A stretch of DNA of 64,000 bases from Gemmatimonadaceae bacterium (GTDB lineage: Bacteria > Gemmatimonadota > Gemmatimonadetes > Gemmatimonadales > Gemmatimonadaceae), in NCBI GenBank assembly GCA_035533015.1, contig DATLUQ010000044.1, forward strand, positions 1-64,000, read 5' to 3'. The notes below the pieces were generated by a model. The model was not told the DNA's origin, did not search any database, and saw only the letters and a program-made list of their open reading frames with translations. Made by a program: the position numbers and the translations under genes. Position 1 is the stretch's first letter; each line of letters begins with the position of its first letter. Of the stretch, positions 43,490-51,873 are shown piece by piece.

Positions 43490-44289
43490 TATCGATGCTC
43501 CTCGGAAAGTTCCCGGATCCATACGTTGCGAAAGCGAACGAGATCGCCGTGGTCCTGCAGCGCGAGGGGCAGGCGATCGGGCGTCTTCGTGTACGGCGGC
43601 CGCACGCCGTTTGCCGTCGGGCCGCTCAGCGCCACATTGTCCTGCACCAGCACGCCGTTCATGAACACCGTGTATCGCGCCGGCGCCGTGACCTTGCCGT
43701 TCGCGTCGAAGTGGGGCCGGTGGAAGACGATGTCGTACACGTTCCACTCCCCAGGGGGCCGCGCCGGATTCACGAGAGGCGGGAACTGCCCGTAGATCGC
43801 GCCGGCCTGGCCGTCGGGGTAGGTCTTGTTCTGGTACGAGTCGAGCACCTGCACCTCGTACAGGCCCTGCAGGTACACGCCGCTGTTGCCGCGTTCCTGT
43901 CCCTCGCCCTTGGGCGGAGTGGGCGCGCTCCACTCGATGTGCAATTGCACGTCGCCGAACCCCTGCGCCGTGTGCATGGTACCGGTGCCCGGCGCCACCT
44001 CGAAGTAGCCGTCCTTCACGGTCCACTTGGCCGCGCCGTCCTTGTCATCGCGCCACCGGGCGAGGTCGTGCCCGTCAAAGAGCACGATCGCATCGGCGGG
44101 GCGCGCATCGTCGCGTATGTACGGGCCCGGATCGACTACCGGCGGCTGCGGGCGGTCCATGGAATGCTGCGGCCAACGGGTAGCGACCTGTGCACCTGCG
44201 CGAGGCGCCGAGACGGCGAGTGCGGCGCAGGCGCCCGCGGCGGCAAGCCACAGGGTGCGGCGAGTCACGGCATTGCGACACGTGCCCAA
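43489..44289 (-). CDS. DUF1080 protein (3-keto-disaccharide hydrolase family), exported
   Basis: The protein has 266 aa. A signal peptide (RRTLWLAAAGACAALAVSA) precedes a concanavalin-like beta-sandwich with DGHDLARWRDDKDGAAKWTV, FGDVQLHIEWSAP, GNSGVYLQGLYEVQVLDSY and GEWNVYDIVFHRP. The family PF06439 (DUF1080) is named 3-keto-disaccharide hydrolase after activity shown in a few members; many are uncharacterised. A TTG at 44289 is taken as start because AGGAG lies 6 nt upstream; no suitable ATG gives the signal peptide. Its stop abuts the GMC start. Confidence 0.83.
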   Translation of the reverse strand: MGTCRNAVTRRTLWLAAAGACAALAVSAPRAGAQVATRWPQHSMDRPQPPVVDPGPYIRDDARPADAIVLFDGHDLARWRDDKDGAAKWTVKDGYFEVAPGTGTMHTAQGFGDVQLHIEWSAPTPPKGEGQERGNSGVYLQGLYEVQVLDSYQNKTYPDGQAGAIYGQFPPLVNPARPPGEWNVYDIVFHRPHFDANGKVTAPARYTVFMNGVLVQDNVALSGPTANGVRPPYTKTPDRLPLALQDHGDLVRFRNVWIRELSEEHR

Positions 44290-44374
44290 GAGACGCTCCT
44301 GAAAGGCGGGAAACTCCCCGGGCAATATGCACGCTGAGCGCGCGGTGCGGAATGCGCGCCGGGTCCCGTCGCAC

Positions 44375-45331
44375 TCAGTCGCCGATCGCCTCTTCCGCCA
44401 CCGGTGGCGGAGCCGAGCTGGCGCGCGCGATCGTAATGATCGCCACGCCGGCGACGATCACTGCGGCTGCCAGCAGCGTGCGTGCCGTTACCGCTTCGTT
44501 TGCGAACGCCCAGCCCAGCAACACGGCGATCACGGGGTTCACGTATGCGTACGTCGAAACTCTGGCCGCCGTGGTCGTTTGCAGGAGGTACACGTAGGCC
44601 GTGAACCCCACCACGGAGCCAAAGATCACCAGATACCCCCAGCCCAGCGCCGATTTGGCGGACACGTGCGCCAACGAGAAATGGGCCGGCTCGCCCGCAA
44701 TCGCCGAAACGAGGAGCAAGGCGACGCCGCCCGTTACCAACTGCATCGCGGTGGCCAGAATCGGGACGATGGGCCTCGGTGACTGTGCCGCCACGATCGA
44801 TCCGGCGGCCCAACTCACGGACCCCAGCACGAGAACCAGGGAACCGACCGCATCGACCGTTCCGTGGCCCGTCAACTCACCCGGCCCCACGAGGAGCATG
44901 ACGCCGACCAGTCCCAGCGCGAGCCCGATCAGGACGCCTTTTCCCGGGTGGATCCCCCGTGGACGCCCCCAGTCAATGAGCACCATCCACAGCGGGACGG
45001 TCGCGACGATCAGCGCGGCGGTTCCCGACGCGATGCGCTGCTCGGCCCACGCAACGCCTCCGTTGGCTCCCAGGAGCAGCACCCCGACCACCGCGGCCCC
45101 GAACCAGTCCGCACGGGTCGGCCGTCGTTCGGCGCGCCGCCAACTCCACGCCAGCAACAGCGTTCCGGCCACGAGGTGGCGCATCCCCGCCATCAGAAAC
45201 GGAGGAATCGTCTCCACGGCGAAACGCATCGCCAGGAAGGTGGAGCCCCAGAGCACATACACGGCGGCGAAGGCCATCACGATCCGCAGCCGCACCGCGC
45301 GCGGATGGCCTCCGACCAGGTCACCAATCAT
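44375..45331 (-). CDS. EamA-family drug/metabolite transporter
   Basis: The protein has 318 aa, about ten membrane helices in two EamA repeats. The first repeat starts with VLWGSTFLAMRFAVETIPPF and the second with LGSVSWAAGSIVAAQSPR; the typical small-residue GG and PxxA motifs are present. It belongs to the DMT superfamily, which exports amino acids, purines or other metabolites. The substrate is unknown. The start at 45331 has no strong ribosome site visible. Lies 86 bp from the DUF1080 gene on the same strand. Confidence 0.9.
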   Translation of the reverse strand: MIGDLVGGHPRAVRLRIVMAFAAVYVLWGSTFLAMRFAVETIPPFLMAGMRHLVAGTLLLAWSWRRAERRPTRADWFGAAVVGVLLLGANGGVAWAEQRIASGTAALIVATVPLWMVLIDWGRPRGIHPGKGVLIGLALGLVGVMLLVGPGELTGHGTVDAVGSLVLVLGSVSWAAGSIVAAQSPRPIVPILATAMQLVTGGVALLLVSAIAGEPAHFSLAHVSAKSALGWGYLVIFGSVVGFTAYVYLLQTTTAARVSTYAYVNPVIAVLLGWAFANEAVTARTLLAAAVIVAGVAIITIARASSAPPPVAEEAIGD

Positions 45332-45446
45332 CGATGGGTCTCAGCGTGTGAACGCACGGTGCGCAACCTCGGGCCCGGACCACGACGTCGCCATTCGAAT
45401 TCCGCGCGGCGTCGAATCGCGCGAAATCTAGCGGGGCCGTGGTGCG

Positions 45447-47558
45447 CTAGGAGCCCAGGGTCAGCGACACGCCGAGATAGATGTTTCGCCCCGGCGCCGG
45501 CTCGTAATACCGGCCGTTCGCCGCGTTGATCACCACGGAGCTCACATACCGGCGGTCGAACACATTGTTCACGGCCACGAACGGGCGCACCCGCGAGCGG
45601 CCGGCCAGTCCGTCCCAGCCGGCGCGGACACCGACCGCGGTCCATGGCGCGGTGCGCGTGTCGAGGGTGTCGTCCACCAGGTAGCCCGACGTGTGCTGGA
45701 ATTCGATGTCGGCCCAACCCCCGCGCGCGGCATCGGGAGCGGCGTGGAGCACCAGGTCGAGCCACTGCGGCGGAATGCCGGGCAGTTGCCGGCCCGCCAG
45801 GTTCCGGCCGTCAACCGTGTACTGCGTGTAGCGAAAGTCGGAGACGGTCCAGTTAGCGGAAACCGACCAGCCCGGTGCGAGTGCCAGCCGGCCGCCCATC
45901 TCGGCGCCGCGGTGACGAGACCTGCCGGCATTGCGGTAGAAGCTGCGCCCCGGCGACGTCGGCTCCTGGAATGCGATCAACTCCCCGCGCACCGCGGCCT
46001 GATACAGCGCAAACGAATAGGTCAAGCGATCGCCGGCCGCGCCGCGTAGGCCCACCTCGTACGTGGTGGCGGTCTGCGGGCCGAGCGCGGGGTTGAACCC
46101 GCCCGCCGTGTCGGGGCGGTTGGCCAGTTCGGTGGTAGTCGGCGTCTCGAACGACGAGCCGACATTGGCGTACACGGTGGTGGCGTCGCTCGCCCGCACG
46201 GTGAGTCCCGCCGATCCGCTCAGCGCGTGCATCAGCCGGTCGCCGGAGTCGTCGGGGTTGGTGGCCGTGACGAGGCGGTCGTGCACGTGGAATCCAATGT
46301 CGTCGTACCGCGCGCCCACCGTGAGGGTGGCGTATGGCGCGATCTCCAGCGCGCTCTGCACGAACGGTCCCACGGAGCTGACGTGTTCGAGTTGGTCGAG
46401 CGACCGAACGACGGTGGGTGAGCCGCCGACATTTCCGAAGTTGATGCGATCGTCGCGCTGCCACTGGGCGTCCAGTCCAGCGGTGAGCGTTTGCCGTAGC
46501 CTGCCGAACTGGACCGGGCGGCTCAGCGATCCGCGCAACCCATATGCCCGTCGGTGGAGATCGATGTACGCATACGTCAGCGGATTCTGCAGATCACGGG
46601 TGAGCGCATACACCGTGAACGACATCTGCCCACCGCCGTCGTCGAACCGATGCAGTGTGACGCCGCTCTGGAGTTGGGTGACCGACTTGCCGGCGGCGGT
46701 GGCGACGTAGGCCGGCGGCGCCGAATCGGGATTGGCCGCCAGCTCGGCGGCGGTGAGCGAACCCGGGTTGTCGGCGCGTGGATCATCGGCGGCGTCGATG
46801 AGCGCCGTGAGTGTCCACGCGCCGGATACCGGCAGTATCAACCGTCCGTTGAGAGTGCGCAGATCCGTCGTGCTGTGCTGGCGCTCACCCGTATAGCCGA
46901 GGCGCGATGCCGTGAGCTGGGCGACGCCATCGCCCACCCGCCACCGCGTCGTGCTGAGCCACTTGCTCCACGTGCGGTCGAGACCGGCGCCGCTCGCGCC
47001 GCCCGTGGTGCTGATCTGCTCGGTGGCGTGGGCCGGCGGCACGGGATCGCTCCAGATGCTGATCACCCCGCCGGCGGCGTTGCCGAACAGCGCGGACGAC
47101 GATCCGCGCAGCACTTCGATGCGGTCGGCCTCTCCCAACTCGACGTTGGTGAGCTGCCCCTGGCCGTCGGGGAGCGTTTGGGGAATGCCATCGAGCAGCA
47201 CGGTGATGCCGCGCACGGCGAACGCCGAGCGCGCTCCGAATCCGCGAATGGAGATGCGCTGATCCACCGAAAAGTTGTACCGGTTGGCCACGTACACGCC
47301 AGGCACGAGCGCGAGGGATTCGTCCAGCCCCAGGGTGGCGCGTCCGCGGTCGATCGCGGTCCGGCCCACGACGGCCGTGGCGTTGGGCACGCGGTCGCGG
47401 GGCACGCCCGAGCGCGTGGCGGAGACGGCCACCGGCGGCAGTTCGGCGGCGGTCGAGTCGCGGCGTGTCGAGTCGGCCCGCGTGGCCTGGGCGGCGAGCG
47501 GGGAGGCCAGGGGCGAGGCGAGCAGGAACCACAAGGCGCGGGTGGCGCTTAGTCGCAC
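45447..47558 (-). CDS. TonB-dependent outer membrane receptor
   Basis: The protein has 703 aa. A signal peptide (ALWFLLASPLASPLAAQA) is followed by a TonB-box-like PVAVSATRS, a plug domain (LDESLALVPGVYVANRYNFS, VLRGSSSALFGNAAGGVISI) and a 22-strand-type barrel up to a C-terminal YLGVSLTLGS. The protein ends in serine, not the usual aromatic residue. It imports large or scarce compounds (siderophores, glycans); the substrate is unknown. A short ECF sigma/anti-sigma pair is divergent just upstream. The start is a GTG with weak ribosome site. Confidence 0.9.
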   Translation of the reverse strand: MRLSATRALWFLLASPLASPLAAQATRADSTRRDSTAAELPPVAVSATRSGVPRDRVPNATAVVGRTAIDRGRATLGLDESLALVPGVYVANRYNFSVDQRISIRGFGARSAFAVRGITVLLDGIPQTLPDGQGQLTNVELGEADRIEVLRGSSSALFGNAAGGVISIWSDPVPPAHATEQISTTGGASGAGLDRTWSKWLSTTRWRVGDGVAQLTASRLGYTGERQHSTTDLRTLNGRLILPVSGAWTLTALIDAADDPRADNPGSLTAAELAANPDSAPPAYVATAAGKSVTQLQSGVTLHRFDDGGGQMSFTVYALTRDLQNPLTYAYIDLHRRAYGLRGSLSRPVQFGRLRQTLTAGLDAQWQRDDRINFGNVGGSPTVVRSLDQLEHVSSVGPFVQSALEIAPYATLTVGARYDDIGFHVHDRLVTATNPDDSGDRLMHALSGSAGLTVRASDATTVYANVGSSFETPTTTELANRPDTAGGFNPALGPQTATTYEVGLRGAAGDRLTYSFALYQAAVRGELIAFQEPTSPGRSFYRNAGRSRHRGAEMGGRLALAPGWSVSANWTVSDFRYTQYTVDGRNLAGRQLPGIPPQWLDLVLHAAPDAARGGWADIEFQHTSGYLVDDTLDTRTAPWTAVGVRAGWDGLAGRSRVRPFVAVNNVFDRRYVSSVVINAANGRYYEPAPGRNIYLGVSLTLGS

Positions 47559-47677
47559 GGAGGGAGTCTAGGGTGATGACCTGTTGCGTACGTGGCGGAG
47601 TTATCTTGGGAGACGATGGCATCGCCGAACGATCGGCGGCACACCCTGGTCGTGCCGAAGATCGCGGCGTTACCTTG

Positions 47678-48295
47678 ATGCGTCAAACCATGAATCGGCC
47701 CACCTCCGACGACGCACCCGACAGCGGCACCGACGCGGCCTTCGAACGCGAAGCGCTGCCCTGGCTCGACGACGTCCATCGCTTCGCGTTGTCGCTCACG
47801 CGCGACGCCAGCGATGCGGACGATGTGGTCCAGGAAACGTATCTGCGTGCCTACCGATCCTGGCACACCTACACCCCGGGCAGCGACTGCCGCCGGTGGC
47901 TGTTCACCATCTGCCGCAACGTGTTCCTGCGGTCGCTCGAACGGGAGCGGCCCATGGTGGACATCGAGGACGCGGAGCGCGACGTGATCGGCGCCGGGCA
48001 GGTGTATGCCGCGGCGCTGGAGGAAGGGTACACCGATCTGTTCGCGCGCCTCGATATCTTGCCTGCCATCGAGCGCGCCGTGCGCGAACTGCCGGAACCC
48101 TTTCGCTCCGCCATGGTGATCGTGGACATCGAGGACCAACCGTACGAGGCCGCGGCCGAGATCCTCGGCGTGCCCATCGGCACCATCCGGTCGCGACTGT
48201 TCCGCGGCCGGCGGCTGGTGCAGGAGCGGCTGTTGGCGTACGCGCGTGACATCGGGGTCGCGCGCGGAGTACGAAAGACCGAGGAGGCCGGATGA
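47678..48295 (+). CDS. ECF-type RNA polymerase sigma factor
   Basis: The protein has 205 aa. Region 2 shows FALSLTRDASDADDVVQETYLRAYRSWHTY (split: DASDADDVVQETYLRAYRS), region 4 shows LPEPFRSAMVIVDIEDQPYEA and ILGVPIGTIRSRLFRGRRLV. It is a sigma factor of the ECF class. The next gene overlaps its end (ATGA) and encodes a short zinc-binding anti-sigma. It is divergent from the TonB receptor, so it may control that gene. ATG 47678 gives a normal length; no clear ribosome site is visible. Confidence 0.92.
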   Translation: MRQTMNRPTSDDAPDSGTDAAFEREALPWLDDVHRFALSLTRDASDADDVVQETYLRAYRSWHTYTPGSDCRRWLFTICRNVFLRSLERERPMVDIEDAERDVIGAGQVYAAALEEGYTDLFARLDILPAIERAVRELPEPFRSAMVIVDIEDQPYEAAAEILGVPIGTIRSRLFRGRRLVQERLLAYARDIGVARGVRKTEEAG

Positions 48296-48558
48296 GCGGC
48301 GCACAGATTCCCCCACTGCCCCCGGAATGTCTCGAGGTGCTCAAGCACGTGTGGGACTATCTCGACGAGCAGCTCACGGACGAGACCACCGAGCGGTTGC
48401 GCGCCCATATCGCCGAATGCCGCGGGTGCTTCGAATACAAGGCGTTCCACGAGCACTTCTTCGATGCCGTCCACGCCCTGAACCGGCGGCAGGGCGCGTC
48501 GCCCGACCTGCGCGCCAAGGTGTTGCAGGGGCTGCGCGAGGAGGGATTCGCGCGCTGA
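48292..48558 (+). CDS. soluble zinc-finger anti-sigma factor (zf-HC2 type)
   Basis: The protein has 88 aa and no membrane helix. The ZAS motif HIAECRGC gives His39, Cys43, Cys46 (H-x3-C-x2-C). Short soluble ZAS proteins such as RsrA sense redox or metal stress and bind their sigma directly. Its ATG overlaps the sigma gene stop by 4 bp. Regulation of the sigma by oxidation or zinc loss is an inference from this motif. Confidence 0.85.
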   Translation: MSGAQIPPLPPECLEVLKHVWDYLDEQLTDETTERLRAHIAECRGCFEYKAFHEHFFDAVHALNRRQGASPDLRAKVLQGLREEGFAR

Positions 48559-48581
48559 CGGGCGGCGGGCGGGCGCCGTCG

Positions 48582-49040
48582 TCAGCGCCCGATCTTCTGA
48601 CGGACCACCTCGCCCCGCTCCCCGTTGAGCGTGACCACTGTCTGGATCACGACATCCGGGGCGAGCGAGGACGCCACCGAGCAGTAGCGTTCCAGTGAGA
48701 GCATCACAGCGCGTTCAGCGTGGCTCCGTTCGACCCCGGGGGCCGTGACGTGGAATGTGAGGTCGATGGCGAGAAACCGGCGAGGATGCGTGGCGCGCCG
48801 CTCGCCCACGACCTCGACCTCCAGTGCCGCCACCGGCGTGTGGCGCTTGGCGAGGATGTCCACCACGTCCACCGCGCTGCACGTGGCGAGGGCGCTGAGC
48901 AGGACGTCGGGCGGGGACTGGGCGGTGACGCCGTCGCCATCGATGCGAGCCGCCGGCTGGCCCACGCGGCCAGCATCGAAGCGCCGCTCGCCCTGCCACA
49001 CGGCGCGGATCATGTTCACCGGTTTGACCGGGGGTGTCAT
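48582..49040 (-). CDS. OsmC family protein
   Basis: The protein has 152 aa. The OsmC/Ohr fold has SPPDVLLSALATCSAVDVVD with the conserved cysteine and ERYCSVASSLAPDVVIQTVV with the second cysteine, so a thiol peroxidase-like or redox role is possible. It is closest in appearance to the YhfA-type subfamily. The start may also be the internal ATG at about residue 10. It lies 8 bp downstream of csaA on the same strand. Confidence 0.85.
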   Translation of the reverse strand: MTPPVKPVNMIRAVWQGERRFDAGRVGQPAARIDGDGVTAQSPPDVLLSALATCSAVDVVDILAKRHTPVAALEVEVVGERRATHPRRFLAIDLTFHVTAPGVERSHAERAVMLSLERYCSVASSLAPDVVIQTVVTLNGERGEVVRQKIGR

Positions 49041-49048
49041 GGGCCGTC

Positions 49049-49381
49049 CTAGCCGATACGCGTGCCGTTGGGCACCGGCTGGTCGAGGTTGAGCAGTACG
49101 ATTTCCGTGGACGTGGGCAGCGCGCCGAGCACCAACACCTGGCTCTCGAACCCGGCAATACGGCGCGTGCCGAGGTTGACTGCGGCCACCACTTGCCGAC
49201 CGACGAGCGTTTCAGGCGTGTAATGCACCGTGAGTTGCGCACTCGAGCGGCGGATCCCGACCTCGGGACCGAAGTCGACGGTGAGCTTGATCGCCGGCTT
49301 CCGTGCCTCGGGAAATGGATGGGCGGCGAGCACCGTGCCCACACGCAAATCGATGGCGGCGAACTCGTCGGGGTTGGCCAT
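49049..49381 (-). CDS. csaA: tRNA-binding domain protein CsaA
   Basis: The protein has 110 aa. It is a stand-alone OB-fold EMAP/Trbp111-like domain: FAAIDLRVGTVLAAHPFPEA, LTVDFGPEVGIRRSSAQLT, VVAAVNLGTRRIAGFESQVLVLGA (split). CsaA works as a dimer, binds tRNA and is linked to protein secretion as a chaperone-like factor in Bacillus. The length is normal for CsaA. In operon with osmC-like gene downstream. Confidence 0.92.
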   Translation of the reverse strand: MANPDEFAAIDLRVGTVLAAHPFPEARKPAIKLTVDFGPEVGIRRSSAQLTVHYTPETLVGRQVVAAVNLGTRRIAGFESQVLVLGALPTSTEIVLLNLDQPVPNGTRIG

Positions 49382-49455
49382 GTGTCCAACTTAGCGACGC
49401 CAGCGGACGGCGACACCCGTCGTGGCGCGGGCGGCTAAATTGTGGGCATCTCCCC

Positions 49456-49803
49456 ATGCCTCTGACGCCGCAGCAGCTCGCCCCCCTCATGGAGCCATAT
49501 GCCCGCCACGTATTGGTGTGCGTGGGCGGATACTGCGCGCCAGATCGGGAAGGACGGGAGTTGTACCGCCTGCTCCCCGAGCTGCTGCAGCGCGAGGGGC
49601 TGCTGTACGGGCCGCGGCGGGTAAAACGGGGCGAGACCCCTTGCCTGGGGGTGTGTGGCGGAGGGCCGATCGTCGTGGTGTACCCCGAGGGGGTCTGGTA
49701 TGCGGGAGTCACCCCCGTGCTGCTCGAGCGGATCGTCGTGGAGCACCTGCGGGACGGGCGGGTGGTGGAGGAGGCGGTGTTCCACCGGCTGGAACGGCGC
49801 TGA
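49456..49803 (+). CDS. thioredoxin-like [2Fe-2S] ferredoxin domain protein
   Basis: The protein has 115 aa. Four cysteines, Cys22 and Cys27 (VCVGGYC) and Cys63 and Cys67 (PCLGVC), are spaced as in thioredoxin-like [2Fe-2S] proteins, followed by GPIVVVYPEGVWYAGVTP. The protein is the whole domain without a fusion partner. Similar proteins accompany cobalamin, nitrogenase or hydrogenase systems, none of which is nearby. The electron partner is unknown. Confidence 0.85.
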   Translation: MPLTPQQLAPLMEPYARHVLVCVGGYCAPDREGRELYRLLPELLQREGLLYGPRRVKRGETPCLGVCGGGPIVVVYPEGVWYAGVTPVLLERIVVEHLRDGRVVEEAVFHRLERR

Positions 49804-49871
49804 CTGGGGTCGCTTGCGGTGGGCGTCTGTCGGCCGCACCTTGTCCCGCCCCGTCCTTCCATCGTCAGCCG

Positions 49872-50141
49872 ATGTCCGACGACATTCTCTACCAGCGATT
49901 CCTGGCTTCTGGCCCCGCCGTACGCATCAGGCGCACGAGCGACGCCGGAGTGTTTCCCGTGACCGCCGTGTTGGAAGTCGATCGGCGGGGCGGTGTCCCG
50001 CGCGAAAACGAGGCGGGCGCCCCACCGCCACTCATGCATTGCGAAGGGGCCACGGCGGCCGAGGTCCTGGCTCTCCTGGAACCGGCGGCGCGGGACGACC
50101 GGATCATCGTGCAGTTGATGCGAGACAGGCAGCTTCGCTGA
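49872..50141 (+). CDS. small hypothetical protein
   Basis: This 89-aa soluble protein starts MSDDILYQRFLASGPAVRIR and ends with LMRDRQLR. A beta-rich N-terminal half (AGVFPVTAVLEVDRR) is followed by a helix with TAAEVLALLEPAARDD. No family is recognised. It follows the [2Fe-2S] gene by 68 bp and is preceded by a moderately purine-rich stretch. Codon use matches its neighbours, which is the main support. Confidence 0.62.
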   Translation: MSDDILYQRFLASGPAVRIRRTSDAGVFPVTAVLEVDRRGGVPRENEAGAPPPLMHCEGATAAEVLALLEPAARDDRIIVQLMRDRQLR

Positions 50142-50207
50142 CCGGCCGATTGCTCCGCCGTCGCCGGGCGGCTATGTTGCCCCGCACACTGCTCCTGGGC
50201 CGCATCG

Positions 50208-50531
50208 ATGGCTGACGAACCCCTACAATCCCGCCGCATGATGGTGAGCGCCGCCAAGCGGTTGCTCGCAACGGGGGGTAAGGACCGCCAGCACGATCCG
50301 GCCGATGACGTCCCTCGATTGACCCTCAGCGCCCTCGAGAAGATCCGTATGTCCCGCTCCCGCGATCGTATTCTGAGCAACCTGGACGACATGTACCGCG
50401 AGGCCTTCGACCGCGCGAAAGCCGCCGACGATCCCTCGCAAATGACGACGCTCGACTTCGCGTACCGGCGAGAGCAGCTCTACCTGGAAATCCTGCTCGA
50501 CATCCGCGACGCGATGGAGCGCCGGGGCTGA
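50208..50531 (+). CDS. small helical hypothetical protein
   Basis: The protein has 107 aa and is predicted mainly helical, with a charged middle (LSALEKIRMSRSRDRILSNL) and a C-terminal helix RREQLYLEILLDIRDAMERR. No family or cofactor motif is recognised. It starts 66 bp after the preceding small gene and is convergent with terC, ending 10 bp from its stop. Confidence rests on codon pattern and position. Confidence 0.62.
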   Translation: MADEPLQSRRMMVSAAKRLLATGGKDRQHDPADDVPRLTLSALEKIRMSRSRDRILSNLDDMYREAFDRAKAADDPSQMTTLDFAYRREQLYLEILLDIRDAMERRG

Positions 50532-50541
50532 CGGCCAGCGG

Positions 50542-51477
50542 TCAGCGGTCGGGCGCGTGTCTCGGCCACGCCAGGGACGCTGCCACCGAGACGACCAGCA
50601 CGAAGAGGATCACGGCCAGCGACGCCCCGATCGGCACCTTCACCCAGGGATCGACCAGCATCTTCACGCCAATGAAGGTGAGAATCGCCGACAGGCCGTA
50701 CTTGAGTAGGTAGAAACGATCGATCACGCTCACCAGCAGGAAGAACAGGGAGCGGAGCCCCAGCACGGCGAAGATGTTCGACGTGAACACGAGAAACGGG
50801 TCTCGGGTCACTCCGAAGATCGCGGGAATCGAATCGATCGCGAATGCGAGGTCGGTGACCTCGACCATCACCAGCACGAGGAGCAGCGGCGTCGCCAGCC
50901 GGCGCACGCCGTCCCGGGTGAAAAATCGCGCGTCGTCGTAGTGCGGGGTCATGGGCACGAACCGACGCGTGAGGCGGACGGCCAGATTCTTCTCGCCGTC
51001 GAAATCGGCCGAGTCGTCGTGGAACGCCATGCGCAAGCCGGTGAACACGAGCAACGCGCCGAACACGTAGAGCACCCACTCGAACCGGGCCAACAGCAGC
51101 GCCCCGACCGCGATGAACACCCCGCGCAGCACGAGCGCGCCGAGGATACCGTAAAAGAGCACGCGGTGGTGGGCGCGCTTCGGTACGCCGAAGTACGTGA
51201 AGATCAGCGCGATGACGAAGATGTTGTCGGCGCTCAGCGATTCCTCGAGGAGGTAGCCGGTGAGGAAGGTGAGCGCGGTGCCGCGGGGCTCGAAGATGCG
51301 CAACACGAGCGCGAACAACAGGGCCAGGGTCACCCACAGCACCGTCCACATCGCCGCCTCGCGCGGCCGTACCTCGTGCGCCTCCCGATGGAAGACACCC
51401 AGGTCCAGCGCCAGCATCGTGAGCACGAAGGCGAGGAAGCCAACCCAGAACCAGATGTTGGTGGCGATGCTGTGCAT
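50542..51477 (-). CDS. TerC family integral membrane protein (Alx/TerC type)
   Basis: The protein has 311 aa and about nine membrane helices. The family motifs are LLEESLSADNIFVIALIF with the acidic residues of helix 3, and VMVEVTDLAFAIDSIPAIFG in the second half, the two conserved D/E-rich repeats of TerC/Alx. Alx-type members export manganese and respond to alkaline pH in E. coli; tellurite resistance is the historical name. I saw no yybP-ykoY riboswitch in the 70-bp leader. The start at 51477 is ATG. Confidence 0.92.
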   Translation of the reverse strand: MHSIATNIWFWVGFLAFVLTMLALDLGVFHREAHEVRPREAAMWTVLWVTLALLFALVLRIFEPRGTALTFLTGYLLEESLSADNIFVIALIFTYFGVPKRAHHRVLFYGILGALVLRGVFIAVGALLLARFEWVLYVFGALLVFTGLRMAFHDDSADFDGEKNLAVRLTRRFVPMTPHYDDARFFTRDGVRRLATPLLLVLVMVEVTDLAFAIDSIPAIFGVTRDPFLVFTSNIFAVLGLRSLFFLLVSVIDRFYLLKYGLSAILTFIGVKMLVDPWVKVPIGASLAVILFVLVVSVAASLAWPRHAPDR

Positions 51478-51552
51478 GGGGGAGCAACTGGTGGCGAAGG
51501 TCTCTGAAAGTTAACGTGGAGCGGTCAGTTCCCCGCGCTTCCACGTTCCGTG

Positions 51553-51786
51553 ATGCCCGACCCCGATTCCACTCTCCGCGCCGTGATCACGCACGTGATC
51601 GTGAACGCTCGCATCGCCACCGGCCAGCCGCGCCGTCCGTGGGTCGATGCTGCGGCACTGGCCGGCGACCGGGTAGCGCGCGTGGGATCGAGTGCCGAGA
51701 TTCGCAAGTTCGCGCCGGAAGGCGCGCGGGTCGTCGACGCGCAGGGCGCGGAGCTCACGCTCGACGACCTGTCGCGCTATGGCTGA
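51553..51786 (+). CDS. short protein resembling the N-terminal strand region of an amidohydrolase
   Basis: The protein has 77 aa. The sequence VITHVIVNARIATGQPRRPW then GDRVARVGSSAEIRK and GARVVDAQGAE looks like the first ~60 residues of YtcJ-like amidohydrolases, a small beta-sandwich region, but the TIM barrel with its metal sites is missing. It then ends in LTLDDLSRYG. Either a decayed remnant or a small independent protein. A GTG at 51550 is an alternative start. No clear ribosome site. Confidence 0.45.
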   Translation: MPDPDSTLRAVITHVIVNARIATGQPRRPWVDAAALAGDRVARVGSSAEIRKFAPEGARVVDAQGAELTLDDLSRYG

Positions 51787-51873
51787 GGGCGCGCACCAAA
51801 CGCGCGCCGTGAGCAAGCGGCCCGCGTCCGGAACGAACGATGTCCGTGCGGCCGGGGGCGGGTGCGTGCCGTC

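Noticed and set aside
49456-49803. Part of a nitrogenase or cobalamin gene cluster
   Set aside because: The [2Fe-2S] protein stands alone; no such genes are nearby.
51478-51549. yybP-ykoY (manganese) riboswitch in front of terC
   Set aside because: The gap to the next feature is only ~70 bp and no such fold or motif was visible.
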